NCBI RefSeq assembly: GCF_901933205.1
Contig: NC_044572.1
Span: forward strand, 75,637,465 to 75,701,464
Length of the DNA: 64,000 nt
DNA from: Camarhynchus parvulus
Taxonomy: Eukaryota > Chordata > Aves > Passeriformes > Thraupidae
Direction of reading: 5' to 3'
Part shown: positions 59,898-64,000 of the stretch, piece after piece
How positions within the stretch are numbered: the first letter of the stretch is position 1
Layout of the letters: each line of letters starts with the position of its first letter
Notes under the pieces: generated by a model
Told to the model about the DNA's origin: nothing
Seen by the model: only the letters and a program-made list of their open reading frames with translations
The model's database searches: none
Translations under genes and position numbers: made by a program

Positions 59898-62800
59898 GCT
59901 TTTATACAGCACAAATTTTCACAAAAGGACAGGTTTTCCCTTCAAATAGGATAGACCCTAATGTATAATGTAAAGAGGTAGAAACTTTTCTGTTTCAGCA
60001 AAATGCAAGTATGCTGTGATATGCAGAACCTGGGCCTGAATCTTTGACAAACAAAAAAAAATTACAGATATTTTGAGACAACAAATGCTCAGCATCCATT
60101 TACATACAGGAATATGCACTGAAGTTTCATGAGCCATATTTTTTCACTATAGAAAAGCATGATCACCCTCAGTGTGTGAGACTGCACCTTTCATGGAACA
60201 TGCACAATAGCCAAGGGCACACAAAATAAGCTCCAGCAGAAACAAGCATCAGAACTCATCTGGGCTTCTCTGCAGCAGAGACACTCTGAACTCAAATACA
60301 ACATGGCTATTGTTCCAGCAGGGAGGAAAGAAAAACAAAACTCGTGCAGATCTCAGGGTTTCATTTCTTACACCAGGATTCCGTTTCAACACACATTTTA
60401 AGCAATATCCTAAAAATATCTGATGAGGCTAACGCCTGTAATAAAAAGTGCATTACAAATTTAACTTCTACCATTGGATGTTCACAAAAAATCATTGAGA
60501 ATCTGGACTGAAGCTCTTCCTAACCCCAAATCTGTAATATCCACCCTGTAATTGAGCACATACTTTAACCTAGCTTTTAGTTCACAGACTTGTTTGTAGG
60601 AAGTAAAAAAATGCTTCCTAATTTATAAGATTCAATTCAGCTTTTGCAAATAAAATAGCAGCAAGTGCAGAGTGGTAGATGAGGCAGTTTTTTTAGTGCA
60701 GGCAATTTTTTTTAAACTTTCTAAAGAAACTGTAACTTTGAATATTCAACATATAAGTAATCAGTACTGCTATTAATTCTTCAGATATAGGTCCTTTCTG
60801 TAGCAGAGGAGGACAGTACCATCTCTGTATAAGCTTGACACTAATTGTTAGTACAACCAACATTAAAGTAGATTATTCAGACTTACAAATTATATTAAAT
60901 ACAAATAAAATTGAAGACAGGTTTTCATGCTCTTCTTTTCCCACTAGCTAATAACACACAAAATGCTTACTACAGAATGAAATACTCTTTTTTAAACACA
61001 CTGTTCACAAGCATTTTGAGAAAACTCAGTGTGCCATTAGTCCATATAATCTCTCCTTGGTTATAGCCAATGATAATGACAGTATTTGAGGGACAATGGA
61101 TTTTGTTGCAGGCTATGAGGCAGAATATTATAAATCCTTTTAATAAAATAAACATTTCAAAGGCATTTGAGAAAAACACACCAACAACCACAAGATTTTT
61201 GAGTTTCCAAGTGTAACACTATTACTTTTCCATGATGATAAAAAAATAATTACATTTTTTGTACCCTGAGGCTTTTTTTTTTTTGCTAGTAAAGCATACC
61301 TGGCCAGGTCCTAACTTTGAGTGCTGACATATGTTTGTATATATTGTCTAACTCTTTTTCTGTACCTTGGCATGGAACACACCAAATTAGCGCCATCCAG
61401 ACAACACTTGTACAAAAACTGGGGAATGGCATGGGCTAGGGACTCCTGAAGCAGCCTACCTGGAGGACATTACATGACTTTCTAAGGGAAGTGAGTTAAA
61501 CTCTGAAGCCAGCATTATGATTTCCCTGAATAATGAGCTGTTTAGAAAGATGCCTCAAAGCCACCGCTGCTCAGTGGCTCACTAGCAGAAAGGTCAGTTT
61601 CAGTTAAGACAGGGAAACAGAAATTGATCAGAAGGAGGAGGAGAGAAACCTTTCTTACTGCAAGTAGATCAAACATAGTTTCCTCTTTCTTTTTTTTTCT
61701 ACCTATATCGGATATTTTTATCATCTGCCTGGTTTTATATGCTGTCAACAGCATTTTGAGTTAGGTTAGTCCAAGAGAGATTTAAGATGCCTGGTTATTA
61801 CCAATACATTTCTTCCTCAAAGGCATGCCAAATGTACAAACTAAGACTCTGGAATATTTTACTGTCCCAAAGAGCTAGAGCTTCCTATAATTCAAAGCAT
61901 CCAAAGGGTATTTAAGCTGAATAGGACAGGTGAAGAGGTGAAGGCACTGAGGCTGAGGGAAGCAGACACATTCCCCAGCATCTTTTGTAACATGGAAAGG
62001 ACTTTGCATGCAATAAGATATGAGAGTGCACATATGAACCTAAAATAATGCATCATGGAAAAGGGGCACACCAAAATGGTAGCATGTCCCTTGCTGCCAG
62101 GAGCAGAAAATAAATTCTAGACAACTTCATTTACTAACAGAATTGTAGCCTCAGTAAAGTGGAAAACCTTTTAAATACCTGGCTAAACACCTATATCTAT
62201 TAAATTACAAAGAGTATTAGGTCAGCCTCAAAATTAAAACCCTTAAATAGTATTGAACTGTCAGGTATCATACTAGTCAATTTTTGGATTATATGATTAA
62301 GTCACTATATTCAATACATTTCCTTTCTCATTTTTTCATTAGTAATATTCAAATATGGATAGAAATATTTAATACTAATGCCTGTATGGTAAATATTTTC
62401 CATTGAATTTGTAAAACTGGGCTGAGAAATATTTTAAATTTTGAGTAGAGCATAAGAAAACATCTATTTTAAAAATGGGTAGACTTCCTCTTGCTGATGT
62501 CAGTAGACTCAAGCAATCCATTTTTATCTATATCAACCTCTAGGAAAATAAGATATAATGTAACATCGTCAAATATTTTAACAGGAAATTTTAAATAGAT
62601 TATAAAGTAAAAAGTAGTTTTAGTATAAGGGAAAGATTTTCAGAGGCACAATGGACATTAGAACACTGTTACCTCCGTGTACCTCCACCATTTATATTAA
62701 TTGATATTAATCTTCCCAAGCCTAGGGAGGCCAGAGCTTATTTATGTTATTTGGGGACTACAGTTTGTGTCAATGACAGACGACTCAACAAATGCTTGAT

Positions 62801-64000
62801 TGATAAGCTTAGTTTTCTAACACAGCATAAATACTGTTTTCTTTGAATAACAGTCTAGGTCAAGGACTGAAACTACAAGTGAGCCAAAGTCTGCAATCTC
62901 ACCACACCTAGTCTATAAAAGCAAAGCTACGTAACAAGCAAAGTCATACAGACTGACTGAACCTTTGATCTACTATGTTCTCAGAAAGAAAAACAGCAAA
63001 TGAGCATAAAGAGTAGGAGAAAAAAATATTTTATGATGTATCCTTAGAGTAAGTGAGGTTAACAGGGCCTCAATCCTTTCTTCCGCTAAGCGGTCTTCCA
63101 AGGACAGGGGTGCACATGACTGCTCTGTGGCTATACTGCTAGGCTGTCGGAAAGCCAAGATTCCCTGGCTGCCTGGAGAACAGAGTCTGCAGGAGCATGC
63201 CGTGCCTCTTTCTGCCCCTCATGCAAACTCCCCTTCCTTCAGAAGTCGCTGGCTGTAACTGGGTCACTGTGCCATTTTCAGTAAGTATTACTATTCAGAA
63301 ATCCATCCCCCCAGGTGTCTCCAACAAGACCTTTTCTTTGGTCCCAACAATTTCCTGCTTAGTACTTTTGCATAGATTCACGTTTTACTTATGTCATCAA
63401 ACTTCCAACCTCACGCTCAGTTTATGAGGGCCTCTCAAGTGCAGTTTCCTCTGGTGTAAGGATAAGGAGTTGCACAGAGACTGTGTTGTTGCTGTTCACA
63501 TCAGTTACTAATTCAGAAAAGTGCCTCATCACAATATTTTCAGTATTATCAATATTCTCAGAAAAAGAAAAATAAAAATAAAGTAACTACCGCATTCTTC
63601 CAGGGTGTTCAGATTAGTGTCCAGGCAGAATCAGTATTTAAATTAGCTCACTCCTCAGGCTTTTCCTGTCTACTTCCTGGAAGGTTACAGATAATATTAC
63701 ACTTTCTAGCTCAATAATATGGCAGAACTGCTCTCCCAAAACTCTAAACATACTTTCTGTACCTAAGAGTAATATCATGTTGTTTCTTTCATATTTGTGG
63801 CCATGGGGTTTACCAGAGTGCACTCGAATTAATAGGAAACTTCATCCATTGTAGAATGTTACCAATAAATGGATTGTCATGTAACTGACACAGCCCAGGT
63901 GTAAAAATGAGTTATAATTTCAGTATACTGCAATTCAACCATCAATGTCTATTTTTAAAATCTCTGTGTGATGTGAATTATTATTGTAATCACTTGATCT
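59898..64000. other. Unique AT-rich non-coding DNA to window end
   Basis: No gene, RNA or interspersed repeat was recognised in about 4.1 kb. Near 62880-63300 the sequence is less AT-rich and keeps a few CpGs, including a small CCGCTAAGCGG palindrome at 63083-63093, without coding support. Confidence 0.5.

Noticed and set aside
59721..59954. Lysine-rich 77-codon frame
   Set aside because: Created by the AAAAC low-complexity tract.
1..64000. CRISPR arrays, operons, ribosome binding sites, tRNA or rRNA genes
   Set aside because: None seen. The composition and repeats are those of a vertebrate nuclear genome, and no regularly spaced repeats or tRNA-like cloverleaf boxes were noticed.

Overview
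The window reads as vertebrate, almost certainly avian, nuclear DNA. It is AT-rich and CpG-poor and has no bacterial gene organisation. Stop codons are dense in every frame. It carries several CR1 LINE fragments, some ending in the bird-type ATTCTATGATTCT-like 3' tail, and many long terminal repeats (LTRs) of the ERVL-like families common in bird genomes. Two LTR styles (TGTCCTGGGTTGAC... and TGTGCTGGTTTTGC...) make a songbird plausible, but that is recollection of repeat families, not a search result.

No host protein-coding exon, tRNA, rRNA or known ncRNA could be supported. The longest open frames (113-139 codons) are isolated, lack recognisable domains or overlap repeats. The window looks like a gene desert or the inside of a very long intron.

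Layout: 1-9779 is unique AT-rich DNA with one notable hairpin. A CR1 3' end lies at 9780-10268, a solo LTR with a perfect target-site duplication at 10793-11429 and a degraded LTR at 12175-12610. After 4 kb of unique DNA come a second CR1 3' end (16742-17080) and a roughly 1.5 kb LTR (18416-19904) that forms a small GC-rich island. From 19905 to 36190 the sequence is mostly unique. It is interrupted by an AT-rich tract, an LTR (25230-25852), a CR1 with recognisable reverse transcriptase (RT) remnants (30728-31470) and a 972-bp LTR (34279-35250). A CR1 RT scrap (36192-36315), an antisense LTR (36939-37508) and a CR1 3' end (37551-37735) follow.

At 41.8-44.8 kb two copies of one LTR-like repeat face each other as an inverted repeat around 2 kb of unique DNA. 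The region 49.0-54.8 kb is the densest repeat cluster: an LTR, a CR1 RT fragment, a CR1 split by a well-preserved LTR, an opposing CR1 scrap and another full-length LTR. The rest, 54.8-64 kb, is unique DNA apart from one possible short LTR, small simple repeats and a perfect 20-bp palindrome.

No functional gene network is visible. The biology shown here is retrotransposon history: solo LTR formation, nesting and inverted repeat pairs. LTR and CR1 identities rest on recognition of family sequence features and should be confirmed with a repeat library.
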